IMG/VR virus record: IMGVR_UViG_3300042446_000294
Location: 1-43,112 of that record
Source: a virus
DNA: 43,112 nucleotides
Strand: one strand, 5' to 3'
Below are positions 1-7,424 of the stretch, in pieces (the first letter of the stretch is position 1; every line of letters begins with the position of its first letter). A model generated the notes under the pieces. It was not told the DNA's origin. It was given only the letters and a program-made list of their open reading frames with translations, and ran no database searches. The translations under genes and the position numbers were made by a program.

Positions 1-2
1 CA

Positions 3-128
3 CCGTGGTCAGATGATGAGCCAGAAGCGGCTTCAACACCGATCACAGTTCCAAAAGCAACTCCTAGTAGTGATAAGGCACAGGACATTCTAGCAATGAT
101 TCGTGCCCGTCAAACTAAAACTGCTTAA
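3..128 (+). CDS. 3' end of a gene, possibly ssDNA-binding protein (gp32-like)
   Basis: This is the last 41 codons of a gene that begins outside the window; the open frame runs from base 3 to a TAA at 126-128. The visible tail starts PWSDDEPEAA, continues with a Pro/Thr/Ser-rich linker and ends in a short helix-like stretch (DILAMIRARQ). An acidic, disordered tail just upstream of uvsX would fit a gp32-type single-stranded-DNA-binding protein, whose acidic C-terminus recruits recombination and replication partners. That identity is inferred from position and composition only; no OB-fold residues lie in the window. A stable hairpin follows directly. Confidence 0.55.
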   Translation, partial: PWSDDEPEAASTPITVPKATPSSDKAQDILAMIRARQTKTA

Positions 129-135
129 ATGAAAT

Positions 136-155
136 GGGAGAGGGAAACCTCTCCC
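136..155 (+). other. 8-bp stem with GAAA tetraloop after the first gene
   Basis: GGGAGAGG (136-143) pairs perfectly with CCTCTCCC (148-155) around a GAAA loop, a GNRA tetraloop. No T-run follows, so an ordinary intrinsic terminator is unlikely. It may protect the 3' end of the upstream mRNA or serve as a processing site. The SD of the next gene (AAGGAG) begins five bases after the stem. Confidence 0.7.
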
Positions 156-170
156 TATTAAGGAGAAGTT

Positions 171-416
171 ATGACACTACCAGATGAAAGATACCGAGCC
201 ATTAAGCAAGGTAAAAAATTATTGGAAGAACTATGCGACCCTGGCAAAACACCCAGAGTTCCTAGTATAGTTCGTGACCGCGCAAGAGCGGCATTGAGAC
301 ATTATCCCCTTGACTATGAATTAGATGCAATTGCGGATAATTGTCCCGAGTTACTTGATAAACAACCGTTTAGCGTGTATACTAATGGAAAGATGATTGG
401 AGATAAAATTGGGTAA
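171..416 (+). CDS. Small protein resembling proteobacterial BPSL0761 family
   Basis: An 81-residue protein with a good SD (AAGGAG, 160-165) before the ATG. The layout (MTLPDERYRAIKQGKKLLEE near the start, then PRVPSIVRDRARAALRHYP) matches, from memory, short proteobacterial proteins called BPSL0761 family: an N-terminal PDER motif, a helix, and a conserved R-x-A-x-x-x-L-R-H-Y-P block at about residues 38-46. Function is unknown in that family. The 3' end overlaps the uvsX start by about 20 bases, suggesting translational coupling. It may be a gene acquired from the host lineage; that is inference. Confidence 0.75.
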   Translation: MTLPDERYRAIKQGKKLLEELCDPGKTPRVPSIVRDRARAALRHYPLDYELDAIADNCPELLDKQPFSVYTNGKMIGDKIG

Positions 417-1473
417 GCCATTCGACGTAAGTAAATTTAGAAAAGAAATAACAAAAAGTATAGAAGGATTAAGCATTGGATTTAACGACCCAACTGATTG
501 GATTAACACAGGAAATTACGCACTTAACTATCTTATTAGTGGTGATTTTAATAAAGGTGTACCATTGGGCAAAGTTACTGTATTTGCTGGAGAGTCAGGT
601 TCTGGGAAAAGTTTTATCTGTTCTGGGAACTTGGTACGCCATGCTCAACAACAAGGTATCTTTGTTGTACTCATTGATTCGGAAAACGCATTAGATGAGA
701 AATGGTTACACGCCTTAGGTGTTGATACCTCAGAAAGTAAACTATTAAAACTAAACATGGCTATGATTGATGATGTAGCCAAGACAATCAGTAAATTTGT
801 GACTGATTATAAAACACTCCCGCAAGAAGACAGACCTAAAGTATTGTTTGTCATTGATAGCTTGGGAATGTTATTGACTCCAACTGATGTAAATCAGTTT
901 GAGGCAGGTGATATGAAGGGCGACATGGGTCGTAAGCCTAAAGCATTGGCTGCACTTGTTCGTAACTCTGTTAACATGTTCGGTAGTTTGAACATTGGTA
1001 TGGTTGCAACTAATCATACATATGCAAGTCAGGATATGTTTGATCCAGATGACAAAGTATCAGGTGGTCAAGGCTTTGTGTACGCAAGTAGTATTCTTGT
1101 TGCTATGAAGAAACTCAAACTCAAAGAAGATGAAGATGGTAACAAAGTCTCAGAAGTAAAAGGTATTCGTGCCGCATGTAAGATTATGAAAACACGATAT
1201 TCTAAACCTTTTGAAACATTACAGATTAAGATTCCATACGAAACCGGTATGAACCCGTATAGCGGTCTGCTTGATTTGTTTGAGAAGAACGAACTCTTAA
1301 CTAAAGAAGGTAATCGTTTATCATATACAACTGATGACGGAGAAATATTAAAGATGTTCCGTAAAGGTTGGGAGTCAAATGAAGGTGGTTGCTTAGATAA
1401 AGTCATGGAAGAGTTTAGCAAAAATCATGGAAAAAAGCTAAGTACTGAAGCAACAGAGGAGCCTGAAGAATGA
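397..1473 (+). CDS. uvsX: UvsX, RecA-like recombinase
   Basis: A T4 UvsX-type strand-exchange ATPase that forms filaments on ssDNA for recombination-dependent replication and repair. A Walker A motif GESGSGKS lies at about residues 65-72, a Walker B VLFVIDS at about 149-155, and the UvsX signature ATNHTY at about 204-209, followed by a glycine-rich loop (SGGQG). At 358 residues it is close to the T4 protein (about 390). The C-terminus is acidic (EATEEPEE). The start is uncertain: TTG at 397 is the most upstream choice and TTG at 409 is possible; no ATG lies near the expected N-terminus. The stop overlaps the next ATG (ATGA), and UvsY is encoded two genes downstream, as expected for partners. 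Confidence 0.95.
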   Translation: MEIKLGKPFDVSKFRKEITKSIEGLSIGFNDPTDWINTGNYALNYLISGDFNKGVPLGKVTVFAGESGSGKSFICSGNLVRHAQQQGIFVVLIDSENALDEKWLHALGVDTSESKLLKLNMAMIDDVAKTISKFVTDYKTLPQEDRPKVLFVIDSLGMLLTPTDVNQFEAGDMKGDMGRKPKALAALVRNSVNMFGSLNIGMVATNHTYASQDMFDPDDKVSGGQGFVYASSILVAMKKLKLKEDEDGNKVSEVKGIRAACKIMKTRYSKPFETLQIKIPYETGMNPYSGLLDLFEKNELLTKEGNRLSYTTDDGEILKMFRKGWESNEGGCLDKVMEEFSKNHGKKLSTEATEEPEE

Positions 1474-1712
1474 AACTAGATTTGATTGCCGAAGTTTGGG
1501 ATGCATTACGTGACCATATTGATTTGATTGATCGCGGTGATGCCGCAGATACATTAGTCAATTTGTTGATTGATAACAATTATGAGGTCGATGAAATTAA
1601 AGATACCTTTAAGGACAAAGATATCACTACCGCGTTAAAAGGTTATGCTGAACAGCATTTCCAAGATGAAGAATACGAAGAAGAAGAACAAGATACCGAC
1701 GAGTGGGATTAA
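1470..1712 (+). CDS. Small acidic protein between uvsX and uvsY
   Basis: An 80-residue, very acidic protein I do not recognise. It starts in an ATGA overlap with the uvsX stop and ends directly before the uvsY ATG, so all three are probably translated together. The first 60 residues look helical; the tail (EEYEEEEQDTDEWD) is a run of acidic residues ending in a tryptophan. Acidic tails of this kind often contact basic DNA-binding partners, so a role with the recombinase is possible but unproven. Confidence 0.8.
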   Translation: MKLDLIAEVWDALRDHIDLIDRGDAADTLVNLLIDNNYEVDEIKDTFKDKDITTALKGYAEQHFQDEEYEEEEQDTDEWD

Positions 1713-2168
1713 ATGAATTGGTATACCCGTATTAGCAGTGACCTAACTGTAATACCGGATTTCATATCTCAATATGAAATAGAATTAAGTTCAGCAAAAA
1801 GTGATGTTAAGATTTACGGTAACGTAGAAAAGAACATCGCGGCCTTGCCCGGCGTTACGGAACATAGGTTCAATCAACTTCAAGAAATTGAAGCAGTATT
1901 AAATTACCTAAATATTCAATTACGGAAAATTCGCCGAAAACATTTTCAAAAATATTTAGAAGCGTATAATAGAGCATTGACAAGCCGTGATGCAGAAAAG
2001 TATGTAGACGGCGAAGATGAAGTGATTGACTACGAAACCTTAATTAACGAAGTAGCATATTTGCGTAATCGTTGGTTAGGTATTATGAAGGGTCTTGAAG
2101 CCAAGCAATGGCAGATGGGACATATCGTGCGTTTACGCACAGCAGGAATGGAAGATATTTCAATATGA
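1713..2168 (+). CDS. uvsY: UvsY, recombination mediator
   Basis: A 151-residue protein matching T4 UvsY (137 aa), which loads UvsX onto gp32-coated ssDNA. The central basic helix (LRKIRRKHFQKYLEAY, about residues 69-84) and the C-terminal helix with W-x-x-I-M-K-G-L-E and G-H-I-V-R-L-R-x-A-G (about 119-146) fit the UvsY pattern as I know it from T4-like phages. The ATG directly follows the preceding TAA, and the stop overlaps the next gene's ATG at 2165. Position two genes after uvsX supports the call. Confidence 0.88.
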   Translation: MNWYTRISSDLTVIPDFISQYEIELSSAKSDVKIYGNVEKNIAALPGVTEHRFNQLQEIEAVLNYLNIQLRKIRRKHFQKYLEAYNRALTSRDAEKYVDGEDEVIDYETLINEVAYLRNRWLGIMKGLEAKQWQMGHIVRLRTAGMEDISI

Positions 2169-2998
2169 GTTATTCAAATATAACATCAAATAATTTTGTT
2201 AACCTTAGCCCAGTTAGTTTAACAAATACATCACTTACACCTAAACAGTTACACGCAATTCAACCTTTGGCTCAGTTAAATGGATCATTTATGTTTTCTT
2301 CGGAAAACAATTTGCATCCTCATGTCAAAAAGTATGAAGTATATGAAACACCAACTGATGTACTAGCATTAAGTGTTGCTTGGAAAAGACTACGTGATAA
2401 TGGTCACTCAGGTATAGGCAAGCTATTACAGGATGAATTGTTTAGTAAGGTCGCCGATGCCGATATTGAAATGGCTAAGAAAATTCGTGACTACTACAGT
2501 AAAAAAATTATGATGTTAACATTGCGAAATGACAATCCGAATATGACCGCATATCGTAAGGATCTAAACACATTTGTACATGGTGATGGTCGTATGGTTA
2601 GAGAAAACATGTTAGGCTTAGCATACTATCTACCTATATTTTATGAGTACGATGTTAACATTGATGAAGTTCGGTGTGCAGTTGATGCAAATCAAAACTT
2701 TAAAAAATTAGACAAAGAAAACAAGCCTAAACTATTGAAACTTTCTGTAGAATTGCAACCATTGAAGATGATAGTTAGAAAAACTAAACGAATTACTACT
2801 AATCAATATTGGCTCAAGGATCTTAAGCTAAATGCTGGTGTACTAATTAGTATTCAACTTAGTAATCCTTTAGAACATATTTGGAATGATATGTTTCTTA
2901 ATACAAAAGTACTACAAGTTAATGGTTCTTTTTGTAGACGCACAATAGACAATTTTGAATACTTTAGTGTTGATAAATGGCATCTAGCAAAAGGTTGA
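2165..2998 (+). CDS. Conserved-looking phage protein of unknown function
   Basis: A 277-residue protein starting in an ATGA overlap with the uvsY stop; this start is preferred over an upstream in-frame ATG at 2108 that lies inside uvsY. I do not recognise a family. The N-terminal 35 residues are polar and Asn/Ser-rich. The rest looks globular, with a basic segment (MIVRKTKRITTNQYW) near residues 200-215 and several aromatic residues in the C-terminal third. It ends the uvsX-uvsY operon: the next promoter's -35 box overlaps its last codons. Confidence 0.75.
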   Translation: MSYSNITSNNFVNLSPVSLTNTSLTPKQLHAIQPLAQLNGSFMFSSENNLHPHVKKYEVYETPTDVLALSVAWKRLRDNGHSGIGKLLQDELFSKVADADIEMAKKIRDYYSKKIMMLTLRNDNPNMTAYRKDLNTFVHGDGRMVRENMLGLAYYLPIFYEYDVNIDEVRCAVDANQNFKKLDKENKPKLLKLSVELQPLKMIVRKTKRITTNQYWLKDLKLNAGVLISIQLSNPLEHIWNDMFLNTKVLQVNGSFCRRTIDNFEYFSVDKWHLAKG

Positions 2999-3023
2999 CA
3001 TTAAATCACTTTGGCTATATAAT
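2995..3023 (+). promoter_or_regulatory. Consensus sigma70 promoter
   Basis: TTGACA (2995-3000), 17 bp, TATAAT (3018-3023): an exact match to the bacterial sigma70 consensus with ideal spacing. The next ATG is at 3053 with an AAAGGA SD, so the leader is about 23 nt. The -35 overlaps the end of the upstream gene. Confidence 0.9.
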
Positions 3024-3052
3024 ACATGTATTGATTGATTAAAGGAACTCTA

Positions 3053-3220
3053 ATGAAATTGGAAACCGCTCTCAACGTGATAGCTAAAGAAGGTAAATTT
3101 TTAGGATTGACCTCTTTTGCAATGATGCAATTCATAGCAAAGAATCCTTTGGCACAACCTAAAAAGACATTAGAAGCCTTTAAGGTTGTAAAAGAAAGTA
3201 CTACAAATACATTTGCATAA
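3053..3220 (+). CDS. 55-residue early protein
   Basis: A small basic protein (starts MKLETALNVI) with an SD AAAGGA (3041-3046) before the ATG at 3053; an in-frame TTG at 3035 is less likely because it would precede the SD. It is flanked by two near-duplicate consensus promoters, which suggests strong transcription just after infection. No family is recognised. A mixed hydrophobic/basic helix pattern would fit a small protein that binds a host target, but this is speculation. Confidence 0.7.
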   Translation: MKLETALNVIAKEGKFLGLTSFAMMQFIAKNPLAQPKKTLEAFKVVKESTTNTFA

Positions 3221-3225
3221 AACGG

Positions 3226-3254
3226 TTGACAATAAATCAACTAGGGTGTATAAT
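3226..3254 (+). promoter_or_regulatory. Consensus sigma70 promoter
   Basis: TTGACA (3226-3231), 17 bp, TATAAT (3249-3254), another exact consensus. The spacer begins ATAAATCA, close to TTAAATCA in the promoter at 2995, so the two may be duplicates. It drives the AAA+ ATPase gene at 3287, which has a TAGGAG SD. Confidence 0.9.
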
Positions 3255-3286
3255 TGTATTTTTCAGTGACTAATATAGGAGTTTAA

Positions 3287-4297
3287 ATGTCTACTGTTCG
3301 CATTGTTTCTGGCACATATCGCAATCAGCCGATTGCTAATCAAGTGTTCACATTGGTGAAAGGGTATCAAACAGGTACGAAAGGTGGGTTTGTTACAGTG
3401 AAAAATGAAGGTCAATTCCCGGGACGTAGTGGTCTTATCAGGGTTAATGTTGATACGCAAAATGATTTGCAATTTGTGTCAGGCACTGAGCCTGTTGTTG
3501 CAGTTGAACCAGAGGTTACTGAGTCTGAGGTAGAGGCAATGGATCGCATTGCTAGCCGATTCAATGTGCTTGATGAAATGAGTGCCGCATGTATTGCAGG
3601 CAACATTCGTGCTATGATTGTGTCAGGTCCCCCTGGAGTCGGCAAATCACACGGTGTCTCTTTGCAAATGGAAAAAGCAAGTTTGTTTGATAAAATTGCA
3701 GGCAAGCGTCCTCGCTTTGACATTGTGAAAGGCGCAATGTCAGGTATTGGTTTGTTCTCTAAACTGTACAAATATTCTGACAGTAAGAATGTTTTGGTCT
3801 TTGATGACTGCGACATTTGGGAAGACCCTGATGCATTGAATGTGTTGAAAGGTGCTTTGGATTCAGGCAAAACTCGCCGAATCAGTTGGAACAAAGACAG
3901 TCGCATTTTGCGTGAAGAAGGTATCCCTAATACTTTCAACTTCAATGGCTCGGTGATCTTTATCACTAACTTGAATTTTGCTGACCGTCGTAGCAACAAA
4001 ATCAAGGCTCACTTGGATGCATTGCAAAGTCGTTGTCACTATCTGGACCTCACTATCAACAGTGAACGTGACAAAATGTTGCGTATCAAGCAGGTTCATC
4101 GTGATGCTGATGGCGGTCTGTTTGCTGACTATGATTTATCCGATGAACAATCATCGGATGTTATGAGTTACATGTGGGACAATCACAACAAATTGCGTGA
4201 AGTGTCCTTGCGTATGGCATTGAAGGTTGCAGACTTGGTCAAGATTAGTCCGAGCAATTGGCAGAATCTTGCTAAGGCAACTTGCATGAAAGTTTAA
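3287..4297 (+). CDS. AAA+ ATPase
   Basis: A 336-residue P-loop ATPase. A small N-terminal domain (residues 1-65) precedes the AAA+ core. Walker A GPPGVGKS is at about 114-121, Walker B VLVFDD at about 169-174, followed by LKGALDSGKTRRISW and a sensor-1-like ITNLNF. This form, with FDD plus LKGALDS, recalls phage AAA ATPases of unknown substrate; a MoxR- or CobS-like remodelling role is possible. It is a monocistronic unit between an exact sigma70 promoter and an intrinsic terminator. Its codon use (many TTG Leu, CGT/CGC Arg) differs from its neighbours, which favour TTA/CTA and AGA, but resembles the gene at 31884. Confidence 0.85.
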   Translation: MSTVRIVSGTYRNQPIANQVFTLVKGYQTGTKGGFVTVKNEGQFPGRSGLIRVNVDTQNDLQFVSGTEPVVAVEPEVTESEVEAMDRIASRFNVLDEMSAACIAGNIRAMIVSGPPGVGKSHGVSLQMEKASLFDKIAGKRPRFDIVKGAMSGIGLFSKLYKYSDSKNVLVFDDCDIWEDPDALNVLKGALDSGKTRRISWNKDSRILREEGIPNTFNFNGSVIFITNLNFADRRSNKIKAHLDALQSRCHYLDLTINSERDKMLRIKQVHRDADGGLFADYDLSDEQSSDVMSYMWDNHNKLREVSLRMALKVADLVKISPSNWQNLAKATCMKV

Positions 4298-4345
4298 CGC
4301 CGTGTGAAGGCCGGGGCAATGTCAATAAGTCCCCACCCTATTTTT

Positions 4346-4368
4346 GGAGACTACGGTCTCCTTTTTTT
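4346..4368 (+). terminator. Intrinsic terminator after the AAA+ gene
   Basis: GGAGAC (4346-4351) pairs with GTCTCC (4356-4361) around TACG and is followed by seven T. Just upstream, GGGG and CCCC blocks (about 4314-4335) could add structure. It ends the ATPase unit before the next promoter. Confidence 0.9.
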
Positions 4369-4378
4369 GCCTTTGTGT

Positions 4379-4407
4379 TTGCTTTATCCATGCATAAGTA
4401 TTATAAT
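4379..4407 (+). promoter_or_regulatory. Sigma70-like promoter, predicted leaderless
   Basis: TTGCTT (4379-4384), 17 bp, TATAAT (4402-4407), then exactly six bases (AACTAG) and the ATG at 4414. Transcription would start at or next to the A of the ATG. No SD precedes this start, consistent with a leaderless mRNA. Confidence 0.65.
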
Positions 4408-4413
4408 AACTAG

Positions 4414-5448
4414 ATGATATCAAAACCGAAAACTAAAGAACAATTAATTTATTTTCTTGTATCAACAATAAAGTTAGGTACTTATGATAAAAGGTTCCTA
4501 TCCAACTTAGAAACAATGCATTTGGTCAATAAAAAACCATTGACTACTAATCAAGCATCGTTGCTGGATAAGATTACATCTAGATATAAAAAACAAATAG
4601 AAAAATTAGAAATTCATGTTGATGAATTGTTAAACTTGCCGTGGGACAACATTCCTATTCCAAGTTTACCTCAATTCACCGAAGTGCATTTGTTATTGGT
4701 TGATGATGAATTGATTTTGCGTAGTCCATATAAAAAAGATTTTGTTTCTGAATTTAGAAATTTAGAAATAAATCCTATTTGGAATAGAGAAGATAGATTT
4801 TGGAGAATGCCAGCAAATAGTTATACACTAAAGGTCACTAAGGCATCTATTGAAAAACATTACACTAAAATTAATTACTGTGACAATATAAACTCTATGT
4901 TGGATTCTACCTCTGTCTATGATGCAAAAATATGGAACCCTACATTCTGTTATGTAAATAACAACTTCTATGTAGTTGCCACTTCAAATACATTGCAACA
5001 GGCTATAAAACATTTATCTTTTGAAATTGATATTGCGTTACTACCTAGATTGAAACGATCCGGAATCAATATTGATCAGTCTGTGATTGATGAATACTTA
5101 AACAAGTTTTCACAGGCAGAAATTGATTTTGCAATAAATGACATAGTTGAATTCAATTACCGAGATGAAAAATTAGTAGATTATCTGTTACAGATAAAAC
5201 CTGATCTGATTATATTGAATGAATCATTTAAGATAGGCTATCTACATAAGGCTAAGTCATTGATAGAAAATAAAATAACATGTGTTATTAGGAATAAAGA
5301 TACACAGATACTCAGTGATATAAATCAATACGAATTTCCTGTACTGATAACTGGCAAGGTGGCCACAGCAAATTACGCATTAAAATATGCGTATGGCACC
5401 AGTAAAGTGATACACATAGTAAACAACGACCCGGTAACAATACAATGA
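4414..5448 (+). CDS. HARP-domain-like protein upstream of UvsW
   Basis: A 344-residue protein. Residues about 100-125 (ILRSPYKKDF, then WNREDRFWRMP) resemble the HARP motif of SMARCAL1-type helicases (a PY turn followed by W-D/N-x-x-x-x-x-W-x-x-P). The N-terminal part is helical and the C-terminal third looks like an alpha/beta domain. It lacks ATPase motifs but overlaps the UvsW helicase gene by four bases (ATGA). In SMARCAL1 the HARP domain confers fork binding and annealing activity on the helicase, so this could be an accessory subunit of UvsW; that is inference. No SD is present. Confidence 0.7.
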   Translation: MISKPKTKEQLIYFLVSTIKLGTYDKRFLSNLETMHLVNKKPLTTNQASLLDKITSRYKKQIEKLEIHVDELLNLPWDNIPIPSLPQFTEVHLLLVDDELILRSPYKKDFVSEFRNLEINPIWNREDRFWRMPANSYTLKVTKASIEKHYTKINYCDNINSMLDSTSVYDAKIWNPTFCYVNNNFYVVATSNTLQQAIKHLSFEIDIALLPRLKRSGINIDQSVIDEYLNKFSQAEIDFAINDIVEFNYRDEKLVDYLLQIKPDLIILNESFKIGYLHKAKSLIENKITCVIRNKDTQILSDINQYEFPVLITGKVATANYALKYAYGTSKVIHIVNNDPVTIQ

Positions 5449-6902
5449 GAGAATGCAAACTAATAATTAAAGATGAAGTCAATGTAAAGATTGAAGGCCT
5501 AGAACTAGGTGACCGCAAAGCATTGATGAAGAAATTTGAATATGAGAAGCCAGGCGCAAGGTATTTGCCAAGTGTCCGACTTGGTCGTTGGAATGGTAAA
5601 ATCAGTTTCTTTAGTCTAGGTGGTAGTACATTTGTAAACCTATTACCAGAGATTCTCCCCATTCTAGATAGTGCAGGGTATGACATTCAGTTGGAAGATT
5701 TGCGGACATACAGCACAACATTCAATTTTAAACAGATTGAAGAGGATACTTTTAGTCATTGTAGTTGGTCAAAAGGTCATCCTAAAGAAGGTGAGCCCGT
5801 TAAGTTTAGAGATTATCAACTTACCGTAGTAAACGAATTCTTAGCTAACCCTCAGTCAATACAAGAGGTAGCAACAGGCGCAGGCAAAACACTAATGACT
5901 GCGGCATTGAGTTATAGCATTGAAAACTACGGTCGTAGTATTGTCATCGTTCCTAACAAGAGTTTGGTTGTGCAAACAGAAGCAGATTATATTAACTTAG
6001 GATTAGATGTTGGTGTATACTTTGGTGATAGAAAAGAATATGGAAAGACGCATACAATCTGTACTTGGCAAAGTCTAGGTAACATGTTAAAGAATACCAA
6101 GTCAGGTGAAGCAGAAGTATCTATCGGAGAGTTTATTGAAGGTGTTGTTTGTGTCATGGTTGATGAAGTACACATGGCAAAAGCTGAGGTACTAAAAGAA
6201 CTATTAACCGGGGTAATGAGTCACATTCCAATTCGTTGGGGATTGACTGGAACAATACCTAAAGCAATATTTGAAGCACAATCACTGTATGTAAGCATAG
6301 GTAATTTAACTAATAAACTTAGTGCAAGTGAACTACAAGAAAAAGGTGTGCTTGCACAATGTCATGTAAACATTGTACAATTAAAAGATGAAGTAGAATT
6401 CTCAAACTATCAAAGTGAGTTAAAACATTTGCTTGAGGACCCGCATAGGTTAGATGCTATTGCTGAATTGATTTTAAAAGTGAAAGAAAGTGGCAATACA
6501 TTGATACTAGTTGATAGAGTAAATGCAGGTAAAGAATTAATCAGCAGATTACCCGACGCAGTATTTGTTTCAGGTAATACAAACATGACTGAAAGAAAAG
6601 AGGAGTATGATGAAATTGCCACTAGTACAAACAAGATTATTGTTGCCACGTACGGTGTGGCAGCGGTGGGCATTAACATACCAAGAATTTTTAATCTGGT
6701 TCTTATTGAGCCTGGCAAAAGTTTTGTCAGGGTTATCCAATCGATTGGTCGAGGAATCAGAAAAGCGGAAGATAAAGATTTTGTCCAAATATGGGATATC
6801 ACAAGCTCCTGTAAATTTGCCAAAAGACACTTAACGCAACGAAAGACATTCTATAAGGATGCAAACTACCCATTTGACATGGAAAAGTTGACATACAGAT
6901 AA
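5445..6902 (+). CDS. uvsW: UvsW, SF2 DNA/RNA helicase
   Basis: A 485-residue superfamily 2 helicase corresponding to T4 UvsW, which unwinds R-loops, regresses forks and migrates branches during the switch to recombination-dependent replication. An N-terminal domain (1-115) precedes FRDYQ (about 121-125, the Q-motif region), Walker A ATGAGKT (143-149), DEVH (240-243), GLTGT (266-270), and motif VI QSIGRGIR (432-439). Length is close to T4 UvsW. It starts in an ATGA overlap with the HARP-like gene. The promoter of the next gene lies within its last codons. Confidence 0.95.
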   Translation: MRECKLIIKDEVNVKIEGLELGDRKALMKKFEYEKPGARYLPSVRLGRWNGKISFFSLGGSTFVNLLPEILPILDSAGYDIQLEDLRTYSTTFNFKQIEEDTFSHCSWSKGHPKEGEPVKFRDYQLTVVNEFLANPQSIQEVATGAGKTLMTAALSYSIENYGRSIVIVPNKSLVVQTEADYINLGLDVGVYFGDRKEYGKTHTICTWQSLGNMLKNTKSGEAEVSIGEFIEGVVCVMVDEVHMAKAEVLKELLTGVMSHIPIRWGLTGTIPKAIFEAQSLYVSIGNLTNKLSASELQEKGVLAQCHVNIVQLKDEVEFSNYQSELKHLLEDPHRLDAIAELILKVKESGNTLILVDRVNAGKELISRLPDAVFVSGNTNMTERKEEYDEIATSTNKIIVATYGVAAVGINIPRIFNLVLIEPGKSFVRVIQSIGRGIRKAEDKDFVQIWDITSSCKFAKRHLTQRKTFYKDANYPFDMEKLTYR

Positions 6903-6916
6903 AATAGTGATATAAT
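6888..6916 (+). promoter_or_regulatory. Consensus sigma70 promoter, predicted leaderless
   Basis: TTGACA (6888-6893), 17 bp, TATAAT (6911-6916), an exact consensus inside the 3' end of uvsW. Six bases (AACAAC) separate the -10 from the ATG at 6923, so the transcript should begin at the start codon. It probably drives the long operon to about 13525. Confidence 0.85.
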
Positions 6917-6922
6917 AACAAC

Positions 6923-7423
6923 ATGAGAATTTTAACCCTTGACAATACATACTACAATCTTGAAACTCTACCTGAAGAAGTAGATGATTTAAGATTTGCT
7001 ATCCTTGATAATAGCAATCCGCAAAATGTAGACTATCATTACATACCATTGATATTTTTAGAAAGTTTTAATAGCCCTGCACTAGTATTGCGTATAGGTG
7101 ACAAGACTATCAAAATGCCTGTAGATTGGCAAATACTAATTGGCGAACCTGAGATAGGTGATTTAGAAACATTACCCTTGACAAGCATTAATGATAGGGG
7201 ATTTAAAGCATTTGAATTCAACCCACTAAGTGCATTTCGTCCTAGCTTTCCTGATATTGAGATTATAGACATATACCATGATGTAACTTGGTATGCACCT
7301 AGGTTAAAGAACGGACAGTTTCTGTGTGTGCCAATTGACGATGAAAAGAAACCTAGATGTGTTTATTTTGTAAAAGAGATTAGCCGTAATTGTGAAATAG
7401 TAGATTATCAACAGTCTTGGTAA
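6923..7423 (+). CDS. Unknown protein, first gene of the long early operon
   Basis: A 166-residue acidic protein (starts MRILTLDNTYYNLETLPEEV) that I do not recognise. It looks beta-rich with several aromatic pairs (WYAP, VYFV) and a short conserved-looking FEFNPLSAFRPSFPDIE block near residues 95-111. The ATG sits exactly six bases after a perfect -10 box and lacks an SD, so translation is probably leaderless. The next gene begins one base after its stop. Confidence 0.75.
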   Translation: MRILTLDNTYYNLETLPEEVDDLRFAILDNSNPQNVDYHYIPLIFLESFNSPALVLRIGDKTIKMPVDWQILIGEPEIGDLETLPLTSINDRGFKAFEFNPLSAFRPSFPDIEIIDIYHDVTWYAPRLKNGQFLCVPIDDEKKPRCVYFVKEISRNCEIVDYQQSW

Positions 7424-7424
7424 A

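Noticed and set aside
136-155. GNRA hairpin as an intrinsic terminator
   Set aside because: No T-run follows the stem; the next bases are TATTAAGG.
1068-1421. Open frame antisense to uvsX
   Set aside because: Overlaps the RecA core with no ribosome site and no family match.
3035-3052. TTG start extending the 55-residue gene upstream
   Set aside because: The AAAGGA SD at 3041-3046 would be inside the extended gene; the ATG at 3053 is well placed for it.
3412-4005. Long open frame antisense to the AAA+ gene
   Set aside because: It has no SD or promoter and lies wholly inside a gene with clear ATPase motifs; it is a shadow of codon bias.
4298-4345. Possible small RNA in the GC-rich gap after the AAA+ gene
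   Set aside because: GGGG/CCCC pairing is possible, but there is no separate promoter and no known RNA family; it is more simply the 3' end of the ATPase mRNA.
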